Source: a virus
Direction: 5' to 3' (one strand)
Length of the DNA stretch: 48,173 nucleotides
IMG/VR virus record: IMGVR_UViG_3300047311_000274
Coordinates: 1 to 48,173 of that record
Shown here: positions 26,424 to 34,394 of the stretch, in pieces
Layout: every line of letters begins with the position of its first letter
How positions within the stretch are numbered: the first letter of the stretch is position 1
Made by a program: the position numbers and the translations under genes
The notes under the pieces: generated by a model
Seen by the model: the letters and a program-made list of their open reading frames with translations, nothing else
Databases searched by the model: none
What the model was told of the DNA's origin: nothing

Positions 26424-27622
26424 TAGAGCTGATATCCCCAAGCCGAGACGGACACAACGCCACCAGTACCTGGTGCTCCAGATACCACGTTGATTGCTGT
26501 GTTTGTTGCGCTAGATGGGATGCAGGGCGAGAAGATCATTTCAGTCACGCCCAGACCGCTCGCATTCGGCGCGGTCCATTGGGTGAAGTTCATGGTCGCG
26601 GTAACGACGCCAGTCAGCGTGGCGTTGTTAGTCACCGCCGCCGTTGCGTTGGCGCGGATCGAGAATCCGCAGATATAGGTCTTGAGACCGCTACCGGAAG
26701 CCGCGAGCGTGGCAGTGGTGGCTGCCGTGGTGCCGGTTGCGGTCGCCGTGATCGGCACAGCGCCGTCTGCATAAGGAGCAGTTCCGACTGTGCCGATATG
26801 GGCGGTGCCAGCAGGAACGGCCGCGCCGGTGTTCGTGGCGATCGTAGAAAGGGAGGCAAGCTCGGTGGTTTGGTTGGCGGACGTAGCCGCGCCAGTTGGT
26901 AGAACACTAGCGTCTACGCTAGTGGAAAGCTGGTTGCTGGCGTTGACGTTGGCCCCTCGGGCGTTGCCAGCGGCATCGCGGATGATTCCATAGGCGCCAT
27001 TCAACGTACCTGGCGCCGCCACGTAAGCAGTTCCGTTATAGAGATAATTAACTACCGCACCAGTGTTGTTGCCGTTGACACCAGTGGTTGGATTGAGGGC
27101 AAGAGCGGTAAGCCAATTCTGCGTGTTGGTTCCATCGCTCAAAGCAACGCGAACAGGATTGCCAACAAGCGCAGCACCCGTGGCGCCAGGGCCGACGACC
27201 TGGGCATTGAGGTTCGAGGCGGTGGCCTGGGTGGCTGCGGTGGTGGAACCAGTGTCGATAACTGCGTGAAGGTTGGTACCAGTCGCCTGCGTGACAGCAG
27301 TCGTCGAGCCGGTATCGATCACTGCATGAAGATTAGTTCCAGTCGCTTGCGATACAGGCTGGGTAGTGGTGCCTGTTGGGTCGACTCGTACTGGGGCACC
27401 GGAGACGCCGATTTCGGCTCCTGCAGAGTTGACCAAACCTACGGCCTGGCATTGAGTGTTGGCCGCAGCGCAAAGGGCGGAGCCTCCGTGGGTTGCGTCG
27501 AAGGCTCGGATCAGAAGGCCGGAGCCAGAGCTTGCGCCGTAGTCAGCCAGGGCGTAGATGGGCAGGATGGAGATAAGGCCAAGGTAGGCCAAGCGGAGAA
27601 AGCGTAGATGCCATTTGTTCAT
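26423..27622 (-). CDS. exported repeat-containing fibre-like protein
   Basis: The protein has 399 residues. Signal peptide MNKWHLRFLRLAYLGLISIL then PIYALA-D. Residues 92-131 hold two near-identical 20-residue repeats starting QATGTNLHAVIDTGSTTA, with a third weaker copy (QATASNLNAQVV). The C-terminal 90 residues (TYICGFSIRANATAAVTNNA, MIFSPCIPSSATNTAINVVS, SAWGYQL) match the end of the 143-residue protein at 27801-28232. Low complexity in Thr, Ala, Gly and Asn suggests an extended fibre shaft with a folded tip. Confidence 0.65.
   Translation of the reverse strand: MNKWHLRFLRLAYLGLISILPIYALADYGASSGSGLLIRAFDATHGGSALCAAANTQCQAVGLVNSAGAEIGVSGAPVRVDPTGTTTQPVSQATGTNLHAVIDTGSTTAVTQATGTNLHAVIDTGSTTAATQATASNLNAQVVGPGATGAALVGNPVRVALSDGTNTQNWLTALALNPTTGVNGNNTGAVVNYLYNGTAYVAAPGTLNGAYGIIRDAAGNARGANVNASNQLSTSVDASVLPTGAATSANQTTELASLSTIATNTGAAVPAGTAHIGTVGTAPYADGAVPITATATGTTAATTATLAASGSGLKTYICGFSIRANATAAVTNNATLTGVVTATMNFTQWTAPNASGLGVTEMIFSPCIPSSATNTAINVVSGAPGTGGVVSVSAWGYQL
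27230..27349 (-). repeat. two 60-bp coding tandem repeats
   Basis: Two adjacent 60-bp units inside the fibre-like gene encode residues 92-111 and 112-131, reading QATGTNLHAVIDTGSTTA plus V-T or A-T. The units differ at several mainly synonymous positions, so the repeat is old and kept at protein level. A third degraded unit continues toward 27194. Such units allow length change of a fibre shaft. Confidence 0.8.
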
Positions 27623-27819
27623 GGCGCACCTCCAAGCATGGGCAGCGCACAGCCCACGGAAAGGTCAATTACCCCTGCGCAGGTTGGACCAACAGGGGTG
27701 CCTCCGCCAGAGAGGGAGTCGGTGACTCCGCGAAGGAGTTGCGCCGAGGCGGATACAGAGAAGATCAAAAGAAGAGCGGTTAGGTGGGTGAATAGGCGGG
27801 TCAATTTGTATACCCCCAT
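27619..27819 (-). CDS. small exported protein
   Basis: The protein has 66 residues. Signal peptide MGVYKLTRLFTHLTALLLIF then SVSASA-Q leaves a mature peptide of about 40 residues, LLRGVTDSLSGGGTPVG and so on, with two cysteines (PTCAG, VGCALP). ATG 27819 lies inside the end of the upstream gene (19-bp overlap), and the stop shares ATGA with the next. The family is not recognised. It could be a small secreted or outer-surface protein, or a lysis or entry peptide. Confidence 0.65.
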   Translation of the reverse strand: MGVYKLTRLFTHLTALLLIFSVSASAQLLRGVTDSLSGGGTPVGPTCAGVIDLSVGCALPMLGGAP

Positions 27820-28232
27820 GCGGTTATCGCGGCGACAGTGCCAGCGCCCCCAGCAGGGAGGGTTACAACGATGGAGGTGTTGACTGCGGAGGAAGAGATG
27901 CAACCCGGGAAGGCGACGCCGAGAATGCCCTGGCCAGAGGAGACAAAGGCGTATTCATAGTTCATGGTAGCGAGGGTGCCGGTGATTGCAATGTTGCCGA
28001 GGGTAGCAGAGGTGGTGCCTGCGGAAGTAACGACGAAGCCACAGAGATAGGTCCACTTGCCTGCAACGCCGGTGAGGGTTGCGGTGAAGGAACCAGTGGT
28101 GCCAGTTGCCGAGGCAACGAGGTTATTGGGTTGGCCTCCCTGCGGGAATGGGGCGGTAGTGACGATTTGAGCCTGGGCTGGCGCTATGCCCAGGAGAGCA
28201 GCGAGGAAAAGCGCCAGTCCAAGGTTTCGCAT
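27801..28232 (-). CDS. exported beta-domain protein (paralogue of the 26423-27622 C-terminus)
   Basis: The protein has 143 residues. Signal peptide MRNLGLALFLAALLGIAPAQ-AQ. The mature part carries KWTYLCGFVVTSAGTTSATL, LGVAFPGCISSSAVNTSIVV and AITAWGYTN. The spacing of CGF, PGC/SPC and the WGY end matches the C-terminal domain of the larger fibre-like protein, so the two probably share a fold with a disulfide. Its RBS region lies 9 bp after the upstream gene. It is probably a virion surface or host-interaction module. Confidence 0.65.
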   Translation of the reverse strand: MRNLGLALFLAALLGIAPAQAQIVTTAPFPQGGQPNNLVASATGTTGSFTATLTGVAGKWTYLCGFVVTSAGTTSATLGNIAITGTLATMNYEYAFVSSGQGILGVAFPGCISSSAVNTSIVVTLPAGGAGTVAAITAWGYTN

Positions 28233-28241
28233 CGGGGTCTC

Positions 28242-28694
28242 CTACGACGAGCTAACGCACATATAGGCGATGGTATTGTTAGCGGTCGAGGTTTGGGTGA
28301 TGGTTAGGGTAGTAGTGGCAGTGGCATAGGAGAGGGCCGCAAGGATTGCGGACTTCGGGGTCAGGAGACAGACCGGAGCGGTGACAAAGGGCGTGCCGAA
28401 GGTGAGCACGCAGGAGGTGGTGGCGGAAGTGCCGACGGTGATGACCCCAGCGAAGTCGGTGCCGACAACAGATGGAGAGGTCGTACCGCAATTGGCTGCT
28501 GCCACCGTCGGAGGTGGGCCACCTCGGGTTGTGGTAAGGAGGTGGTTAGGGAGGTAGATATTGTTAGAGGTATCGTAGCCGATAAGACCGGTTGGGTCCT
28601 GAGAGAGTTGGACTGCTTTGTTGATGTTCTGAGCAAAGGCTAAAGCCAGGCCAAGGGCCAGGATCACAGCCGAGGGGAGTAGGAGCTTTTTCAT
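28242..28694 (-). CDS. exported beta-domain protein
   Basis: The protein has 150 residues. Signal peptide MKKLLLPSAVILALGLALAF then AQ. The C-terminal 90 residues, with NCGTTSPSVVGTDFAGVITV, SATTSCVLTFGTPFVTAPVC and TIAYMCVSSS, have the G-x-D-x-A-G-x-I-T/T-C/P-x-C pattern seen at the ends of phage fibre and hypothetical exported proteins. The middle has NNIYLPNHLLTTTRGGPPP. ATG 28694 shares ATGA with the upstream stop. It is probably a surface or fibre-tip module. Confidence 0.65.
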   Translation of the reverse strand: MKKLLLPSAVILALGLALAFAQNINKAVQLSQDPTGLIGYDTSNNIYLPNHLLTTTRGGPPPTVAAANCGTTSPSVVGTDFAGVITVGTSATTSCVLTFGTPFVTAPVCLLTPKSAILAALSYATATTTLTITQTSTANNTIAYMCVSSS

Positions 28695-29335
28695 TGTGGT
28701 GCCTCCGTCCAGCGGAATGTTACGTTGAGAAGAGCGGTGGGTGAAGTGGCGTTGAGGTTCACGCAGATTTGCTGCGCTGCGCCTCGTAGAGTTGGGGCTT
28801 CGGAGAAAGTCCGCTCGGCGTAGTCGAACAGGACGTAGGGGGTTACCGCCGCACCGACGGTGGTTGCGACCAAGCCAAGGTTGGCACTGCTGATAATGCC
28901 AGGGGCAGAGTCAGGAATGGTAGGGTTGGCTGTGTAGGAGACGAGGGTTGCGGTGGAGGTTGGGTTGGTACTGTCCAAAGCGTAGGCTACAGGGAGGACG
29001 ACACCAGTACCAGGAGTGCCACCGGTATCGGCGGAGGCGTTCTTCTTGATCAGCACAGGGACGGAGATAGCTGTGCCACTACCGCTGACACGAACCGATT
29101 GGACACGGATCACGCGGGTAGCAGAGCCTGCGATGCAAGCGATGTCGGTTGCGGAAGCAGCAGGAATGATACCTACGCCAGTGGCGGCATAGGTTGCGAC
29201 GGAGGGTTCCTGGGTACAGGTGACGCCGACTTGGGGGACGTTGTTAACGCCACCAACGCCAACGCAGGAGACCTGAGCTTGGGCCGCCCCCGCAAACGCG
29301 AGGGAAGCAACAAGGGCAAGGAGGAGTTTCTTCAT
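28691..29335 (-). CDS. exported beta-rich structural protein
   Basis: The protein has 214 residues. Signal peptide MKKLLLALVASLAFAGAAQA-Q is textbook. The mature part is Thr/Val/Ala/Gly-rich beta structure: RVQSVRVSGSGTAISVPVLI and TPYVLFDYAERTFSEAPTLR. It begins at ATG 29335, 1 bp after the cement-protein stop, with GGAG upstream (AAGGAGGAGTTTCTTC region read from the other strand lies within the gene start). No family is recognised; it directly follows head genes, so a decoration or connector role is possible. Confidence 0.6.
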   Translation of the reverse strand: MKKLLLALVASLAFAGAAQAQVSCVGVGGVNNVPQVGVTCTQEPSVATYAATGVGIIPAASATDIACIAGSATRVIRVQSVRVSGSGTAISVPVLIKKNASADTGGTPGTGVVLPVAYALDSTNPTSTATLVSYTANPTIPDSAPGIISSANLGLVATTVGAAVTPYVLFDYAERTFSEAPTLRGAAQQICVNLNATSPTALLNVTFRWTEAPQ

Positions 29336-29336
29336 G

Positions 29337-29870
29337 TTAGTTCGCCACCGTGATGCCAGCAGGGTAGCCGCCGAGGACCGCGTTCTTGGTGGATTGGTAC
29401 ATTTGATCATGGCGGTCGAGGACGATGTAGGCTGCGATGGTTGGGTTGCAGGTGGAGACGGTGGTGTAGACCAACTTGAGGAAGCGCGGGACAGCCACGC
29501 CAGCGGGTGGACGAGGCATGTCCATATCCATCAAGCGGGCGCCAACGACAAGCTGGGCGGTGGTGTAGGCTGGAGAGACCCACCAGACGGAGAAGGTGGA
29601 TGGGACGCCAGCGGCAGTGTCGATTGCGCCCTCGAGGGTTACGGTCATCGAGGTGCCGGTGGAGGCAGCGGTGATGACTTGGACCAGGAGCTTGAGGGCT
29701 GGATCGTCACCGATGCCGATATCGCGAGCTTGGCCTACGCCAAGGATAGTCGCGGAGGTGGTTGGCAAACCAAGGTTGCCAAGGTCGATGATGTTTGCGG
29801 AGTCTTGGGTAGTGCCTGACGCCGTGATGAGAGACCCGGTGTCGAAGGCGAGGAGTGCGTCGAGGATCAT
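29337..29870 (-). CDS. Bbp16-like capsid cement protein
   Basis: The protein has 177 residues. It begins MILDALLAFDTGSLITASGT and has the pattern SANIIDLGNLG, IGIGDDPALKLLVQVI and GARLMDMDMPRPPAGVAVPR, typical of the Bbp16 family encoded right after the major capsid gene in BPP-1-type podoviruses. It has no signal peptide, in contrast to the genes that follow it. GGGAGG lies 8 bases upstream of ATG 29870. It would bind and stabilise the mature shell. Confidence 0.82.
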   Translation of the reverse strand: MILDALLAFDTGSLITASGTTQDSANIIDLGNLGLPTTSATILGVGQARDIGIGDDPALKLLVQVITAASTGTSMTVTLEGAIDTAAGVPSTFSVWWVSPAYTTAQLVVGARLMDMDMPRPPAGVAVPRFLKLVYTTVSTCNPTIAAYIVLDRHDQMYQSTKNAVLGGYPAGITVAN

Positions 29871-29884
29871 GGTGCATGCCTCCC

Positions 29885-30928
29885 TTAAGTGAGCGCTGCT
29901 TCGTTGTTGAGGATGGCGTCACAGGTTCGCACCGGGATGCCGCGGAAGGTGGTGACGGGTTTGCCATCGAACTCCTCGATGCGGAGGAGGACGTTGGTTT
30001 TGTTCATCGCCTGAAGATCGAGGTAGGTTCGGATGACACGGTTGCAGTAGATGACGGAGCGGCCCATGTTCGCACGGACCTCAGGAGTGTCGGAGGTCTG
30101 GATGGTGCCGGCTGAGACGGGCTGGGTCGGGAGTTTGTAGATGGCCCGGACCAAGAGGTTGATGAGGTTAGCCGCGGACACGCCGGTGAGTTGGGTGATG
30201 TCAATGTTCGCGATCCGGACGATATAACGCCAGTCGCGGAGGACATAACCGATCTCCCACTTAAAGTGATCGCGATAGGCTTGGTAGGTGTTGCCCGAGG
30301 CATCGGTTACCGGCCACTCACCCATGTCGCGGTGCTGAAGGCCGGTGATCTTGCCCTTAGGGAAGGTTGCGTGGGCAGTGTCGTCGCCCCAGACCTTGAG
30401 CCAGATCGAAGTGTTGGTCGAGGCTGCGCCGCCGCCATCGAGGACGTTGTTAGCGGTTTGAGAACTGGCGGTGGTCTTCGTGGAGTATCGAGGGGACAGC
30501 CCGGTGAACCGCTCTGGGTTCACGAACTGGTTCCCGTAGATCATTGTCGCGGCGATCTGCTGGGACATGCCTTCGAGGAAGGCCTTGACTTCGGAGAGTC
30601 TGAACTCGGCGGTGTTGCCGTTGAGATCAGCGATGTCCTTGTCAATAACCGAATACGTCTCAAGATTACCGCACGTATCCACAATCTGAGCCGTGGTGCT
30701 TTTTGCATTCGGCACACCTTGATTGAGCAGGCGCCAAGTGGCCTGGGGCAGGCCGGTTCGGACGGTGGTCTTGTGCCCGGTTGGGAGGTTCCCCTCGACG
30801 ACCATCATGTCCTCGAGGATTTCGTTCGTCTGGGAAAGGAGCTCGATAATACGGGCGACCTTGTACCCGTCATCAAGCCGCTTGGCCCAGTCTGCGTACG
30901 TCAGCGCGACGTTGCCGATGGTAGCCAT
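29885..30928 (-). CDS. major capsid protein (Bbp17-like)
   Basis: The protein has 347 residues. It begins MATIGNVALTYADWAKRLDD, then LLSQTNEILEDMMVVEGNLP and YSVIDKDIADLNGNTAEFRL, all typical of the BPP-1/Bbp17 type HK97-fold capsid family. Later KTNVLLRIEEFDGKPVTTFR and GIPVRTCDAIL form the conserved C-terminal part. It lies between scaffold and cement genes. It assembles the icosahedral shell. Confidence 0.92.
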   Translation of the reverse strand: MATIGNVALTYADWAKRLDDGYKVARIIELLSQTNEILEDMMVVEGNLPTGHKTTVRTGLPQATWRLLNQGVPNAKSTTAQIVDTCGNLETYSVIDKDIADLNGNTAEFRLSEVKAFLEGMSQQIAATMIYGNQFVNPERFTGLSPRYSTKTTASSQTANNVLDGGGAASTNTSIWLKVWGDDTAHATFPKGKITGLQHRDMGEWPVTDASGNTYQAYRDHFKWEIGYVLRDWRYIVRIANIDITQLTGVSAANLINLLVRAIYKLPTQPVSAGTIQTSDTPEVRANMGRSVIYCNRVIRTYLDLQAMNKTNVLLRIEEFDGKPVTTFRGIPVRTCDAILNNEAALT

Positions 30929-30941
30929 GAGTTATGGTTTC

Positions 30942-31655
30942 CTATTGCCTGGTTGAGGAAGGGAGCGTTGGCCACATGGCAGCGGCTGCGGATGGTGGCG
31001 CCGTACGTCCGGACTGGGATTGACCCTCCTTAGACGGACCATTACCTGCAACGTGCGTGCCCTCAGTTACCTTCTCGGCGAGCCGGGAGATAACGCGGAT
31101 GAAGGCAGGGTGGTTGCCGACTCCGGTTAGGTCCATGGCTGCTTTGAAGTCTGAGGCCAGCTTCGGATCGCCAAGGCCATCAAGGGCCTTGGATATGCGA
31201 ACGTTGATCTCCTGACCCGGGCCGAGCTTGCCACGCAGGTCGGGGTGCGATTCGGAATCCTTGCGCCAGCCGTCGGTCATTTCTTGATAGGCCTTGGCTG
31301 GGGCGGAGGAGAGTTCGGAAATTTGCTTGCCATAGAAATCGACAAGGGACTGAGCAGCGTCTTGAGAAAGGCCCAGGCCTTTGAAGAGGTTGTCGGCTTC
31401 GGTTTTGACCTCGGGCGAGAGGGTAACGCCGTCGGGGAGTTTGTAGTCGGAGTACTTTTCTGGCGCGCCTTCGACTGCCTTGACCTCCGCCTTCTCAGGG
31501 GACTTGTCCTCAGTGAGTAGTGTCTTCCCCGACTCCGTCGTCTCCGGGGTCGTACTCGAAGGTGACTGATCCGTCTGCGTCGTCTGGCCGTCCGAGATCT
31601 GACCCTCCGCCGTTCGCGTCACTCCCGCTGTGTCCACTGTCGTCTCGTCGGGCAT
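30942..31655 (-). CDS. scaffolding protein
   Basis: The protein has 237 residues if it starts at ATG 31655. This start is chosen because AAGGA lies 9 bases upstream; a frame from 31682 adds 9 residues. The N-terminus is acidic and disordered. The middle has YSDYKLPDGVTLSPEV and a helical region GLSQDAAQSLVDFYGKQISE common to phage scaffolds. The end is Pro/Ser-rich. It precedes the capsid gene, as usual. Its first 146 bp overlap the upstream gene in another frame. Confidence 0.82.
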   Translation of the reverse strand: MPDETTVDTAGVTRTAEGQISDGQTTQTDQSPSSTTPETTESGKTLLTEDKSPEKAEVKAVEGAPEKYSDYKLPDGVTLSPEVKTEADNLFKGLGLSQDAAQSLVDFYGKQISELSSAPAKAYQEMTDGWRKDSESHPDLRGKLGPGQEINVRISKALDGLGDPKLASDFKAAMDLTGVGNHPAFIRVISRLAEKVTEGTHVAGNGPSKEGQSQSGRTAPPSAAAAMWPTLPSSTRQ

Positions 31656-31965
31656 TTGCTTGTTCCTTATCGGTTTGCTCACGCATCATTTGGATGTATT
31701 GATCGGGGGCCCATCGCACCACGTCAGTAAGAAGTTGCAGACCCACACTTCGCTTGCCTTCATTAAACGCACCAGAGAGCGCTTCACCCGTGAAGGTTGT
31801 GGAGAATATGGCGCAGTCGGCAAGGATAGAGTGTACCCAATTCCGGCCACCAGGAGAAGCCATGAGGTTAAAAATAACAACGCGACGCTCTGCTTCAGCG
31901 TGCTTAGCAGCGCGGGTCGCACGACGAAGGGCTCGGAGGTCGGCTGCGTTGTAGGGGTCATTCAC
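31510..31965 (-). CDS. Bbp19-like phage protein
   Basis: The protein has 151 residues and starts with GTG 31965, sharing GTGA with the upstream stop. Residues 1-100 include RVVIFNLMASPGGRNWVHSI, STTFTGEALSGAFNEGKRSV and DQYIQMMREQ, the pattern of small proteins between portal and scaffold in BPP-1-like phages (Bbp19). Its acidic, Gly/Asp-rich end (GGGSDLGRPDDADGS) is encoded within the scaffold start in another frame. The function is unknown, perhaps head assembly. Confidence 0.72.
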   Translation of the reverse strand: MNDPYNAADLRALRRATRAAKHAEAERRVVIFNLMASPGGRNWVHSILADCAIFSTTFTGEALSGAFNEGKRSVGLQLLTDVVRWAPDQYIQMMREQTDKEQANARRDDSGHSGSDANGGGSDLGRPDDADGSVTFEYDPGDDGVGEDTTH

Positions 31966-32270
31966 GTCTCGGCTCCGGGGATAAAACAGCGGATGGCAAG
32001 CTGTCCCTCATATTCGTAAGGCCAAACGATAGCCTGGCCAAGACGATTGGAAGCGGAGATAAGTGCGTCGTCGGGAACGACTATTTTTTGTCCGTCAACG
32101 ATTACCCAATAGTGAGCGCCTTTGATTCCCCAATCGTCGGTTGCAACGGTGCGTCCATCAGCGAAGGAGCAGCAAGGACCCTTTTCACTTCTAAGTGAGT
32201 CAAACCAGCTCTTGAGTTGGGAATCGGGATAGGAGCCAGCGATCAATAGGAGGACGAGGAGTGTTTTCAT
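31962..32270 (-). CDS. exported small protein with GPCCSFADG motif
   Basis: The protein has 102 residues. A short hydrophobic N-terminus, MKTLLVLLLIAGSYP, suggests export. The rest, LRSEKGPCCSFADGRTVATD, WVIVDGQKIVVPDDALI and EGQLAIRCFIPGAE, matches a small protein type seen in alphaproteobacterial phages and genomes. Three cysteines are candidates for disulfides. It overlaps by ATGA with the DUF4177-like gene and by GTGA with the next. The role is unknown; it is odd inside head genes. Confidence 0.72.
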   Translation of the reverse strand: MKTLLVLLLIAGSYPDSQLKSWFDSLRSEKGPCCSFADGRTVATDDWGIKGAHYWVIVDGQKIVVPDDALISASNRLGQAIVWPYEYEGQLAIRCFIPGAET

Positions 32271-32440
32271 GTGTCGACGATCTCCCTGAGCATCCAGACT
32301 CGGGCATTGGCACCAGCGACGAACATTTGAAACACTTTCCAGCCATCTTTGCCAAAGCGGTTGAGGGCGACGGTGGCTTCCTCGTCTGTGCTGTAACCGA
32401 GGCCCTCGACTAGTTCATTTCTGTATTCGAACTGTTTCAT
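32267..32440 (-). CDS. DUF4177-like small protein
   Basis: The protein has 57 residues and is too short for most gene finders. It reads MKQFEYRNELVEGLGYSTDE, then VALNRFGKDGWKVFQMFV and ends REIVDT. The N-x-x-G-x-D-G-W-K-V core and leading E-Y match the DUF4177 type. ATG 32440 shares ATGA with the portal stop and its own stop shares ATGA with the next gene. Both overlaps strongly support translation. The function is not known. Confidence 0.78.
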   Translation of the reverse strand: MKQFEYRNELVEGLGYSTDEEATVALNRFGKDGWKVFQMFVAGANARVWMLREIVDT

Positions 32441-34254
32441 GCCGCACCGGTTAGTTTGGTGAGGAGAGAGCCGGAACCGGGCTGGGCTTCGGAGAGGGTC
32501 TTTGCACCTGCGGCTAGTTTCTGTGCGGTGTCGGCTTGGGCGGCCTGTTGGGCTTGCTGGGCTTGCGCTGCGCGTTGCTGGCGGATCGCAGCCAGCTGAG
32601 CAGGCGAACGAATAAGCTTGGGATCGTTATTGTATAGGTGCGATACCTTATCGAGTCCATAGTCAATGTCAACGTTATCGACAGCTGCGGGGTCAATCCC
32701 GGCGAGCGCTCCCACCATGTTGAATAGACGCTCAATCCCAGAGGCTTGATTCGCATTTTGGGCCAACTCGATCATGGAGGTGAATTCGATGGTGAGGTGT
32801 TTGCCTTGAGCCTCTGCTGGCGCTGGCGGCAAGATGCCTGCACGCGACGCAATGCCGAAGACCCGATCGTGTATCTTGGCAAATCCCTCATGATTGAGTC
32901 GCTCAAGCACTGGACCGAGCATGAGCATTGCTTCGGCCCGGCGAGCGTCGATTTCGGTAGCGGTAACGTTCGAGCGCGTTTCGAACTGGGAGATGACTTT
33001 GAAGAGGTCATTGTAGAAGGTGCTCCCGATGCGAGCCCGGACTTCCCCAAGCTGCTCCCGCATTTCGTTGACCTTGGGATCGACGGTGTAGACCGGAGCG
33101 AAGCCAGTTTTGCCCTGGGCGATCATGCCTGAGACGTAGGTCACGCCGCCAGGGAGCAGGGAGGCGGGTTGGTTTTTCAGTTGGACATCCGCGATCATCG
33201 GAGGGTTGACCATTTTGTCAATGCCCTGCGAGAGCCGCTTGGTTTCTAGTTGCAGCTGTTTGATATCGGGTAGAGCGTCCATACCAGGGGATCGACCGTA
33301 CGCATCATTAGATACGAGATCCCATCGCGTGACGATGGCGGGCGACTCATGAAAACCTCGCTTGCGGAGTAGACCCGGGCTGTATGATGAGCCTCCTTGA
33401 GGAGATGCAGAGCCACCCCACTCCCAATAGCATTCTCGATAGGCGAAGGATTCTGGGACACCGTATGTCCTTCCGTCGATGTTGGGCTCGACCATATGGG
33501 CGATGACCAGTTCGCGAGTTAGGGAGGTGCCGCCTTGAGCCCAGAGGGAGGCTGTCGACGGGGAAAGGTTCTCCACCCCGAATTCTTCCGCAGCCTGCGA
33601 AACAGTGTAAGTAAACTCCCGAGCAAAGACGCAAGGGCGAAGTTGACCATCGTTATCAACATAATACTCGCCCAGGCAAGGATTGACGCATCGGATGACA
33701 TTGTCGAAGTCCTCGTAGATGAGCATCGAGGCTGTGCCAAAGACGACGAGGTCGAAGTAGAAGATGGCGAGGGCGTCATAGAAGTTGGATTCAGCGAGGA
33801 CCAAGCCGATGATGCGTTCGACCTCAGCGAGCCATAAGGACACCGGTGAGGTTTGTGTAGAATCCAGTCTGCCTAGTTTGTATCGAAACCACCTCTTGGT
33901 AGGATCGCTGCACCCCATCATCATCCCAGCAGATAAGTTCCGTGCTGCCATGGAGCCAGTTGAGTCCAGAATATGGGCATTGATCGGAGAGCCTCGAGCC
34001 ATCTGATTTGGGGTGATCAGCCATTTATAGCGACGAGGGAGTTCGTAGTCAGCGAGCTCGCGCCAGTGTACCCACCAAGAGTAGCGGTTCACCCGCAGAC
34101 CTATAAGCCTACTCTCTGAGGCTCGACGGAAGGCGAGGTCGGGATCGGAAGCTGGGCCCGGGGCAAGACGGTTGGTCGCGCGGCGCACCTTTGCCCGTGC
34201 CTCGGGGGAGAGGTTGGGATAGGTAGAGGTGGCTGCAGCGGAGCCGTATTGCAC
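32437..34254 (-). CDS. portal protein (head-tail connector)
   Basis: The protein has 605 residues and starts with GTG 34254. Typical portal features are RRYKWLITPNQMARGSPINA, ILDSTGSMAARNLSAGMMMG, DPTKRWFRYKL, and later TKRLSQGIDKMVNPPMIADV and NVTATEIDARRAEAMLMLGP. A C-terminal Gln/Ala-rich helix (AAIRQQRAAQAQQAQQAAQA) is common in portals. It forms the dodecameric ring for DNA packaging. It follows terminase and three tiny genes. The start shares TAGTG with the upstream stop. Confidence 0.93.
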   Translation of the reverse strand: MQYGSAAATSTYPNLSPEARAKVRRATNRLAPGPASDPDLAFRRASESRLIGLRVNRYSWWVHWRELADYELPRRYKWLITPNQMARGSPINAHILDSTGSMAARNLSAGMMMGCSDPTKRWFRYKLGRLDSTQTSPVSLWLAEVERIIGLVLAESNFYDALAIFYFDLVVFGTASMLIYEDFDNVIRCVNPCLGEYYVDNDGQLRPCVFAREFTYTVSQAAEEFGVENLSPSTASLWAQGGTSLTRELVIAHMVEPNIDGRTYGVPESFAYRECYWEWGGSASPQGGSSYSPGLLRKRGFHESPAIVTRWDLVSNDAYGRSPGMDALPDIKQLQLETKRLSQGIDKMVNPPMIADVQLKNQPASLLPGGVTYVSGMIAQGKTGFAPVYTVDPKVNEMREQLGEVRARIGSTFYNDLFKVISQFETRSNVTATEIDARRAEAMLMLGPVLERLNHEGFAKIHDRVFGIASRAGILPPAPAEAQGKHLTIEFTSMIELAQNANQASGIERLFNMVGALAGIDPAAVDNVDIDYGLDKVSHLYNNDPKLIRSPAQLAAIRQQRAAQAQQAQQAAQADTAQKLAAGAKTLSEAQPGSGSLLTKLTGAA

Positions 34255-34394
34255 TACGTGGGTTCCTTTGCGGGGGGCTTTTCAAATCGGCCCTGACGGT
34301 GCATCTCGGCGAGGGCCATCAGGAGCGCTGGCTCAGAGGGCATAGGCTGAGCGGGAGCGGAGGGCTGGTTCTTGGTGATCGGGACTACGGGCAT
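34254..34394 (-). CDS. tiny protein before portal
   Basis: The protein has 46 residues, begins MPVVPITKNQPSAPAQPM and ends RFEKPPAKEPT, with a central helix LLMALAEMHRQG. ATG 34394 shares TGATG with the upstream tiny gene and its TAG shares TAGTG with the portal start. It is in the same frame as a longer ORF reaching 34679, but that upstream part lacks a coupled start and overlaps two better genes. The family is not recognised; it may be an assembly linker. Confidence 0.6.
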   Translation of the reverse strand: MPVVPITKNQPSAPAQPMPSEPALLMALAEMHRQGRFEKPPAKEPT

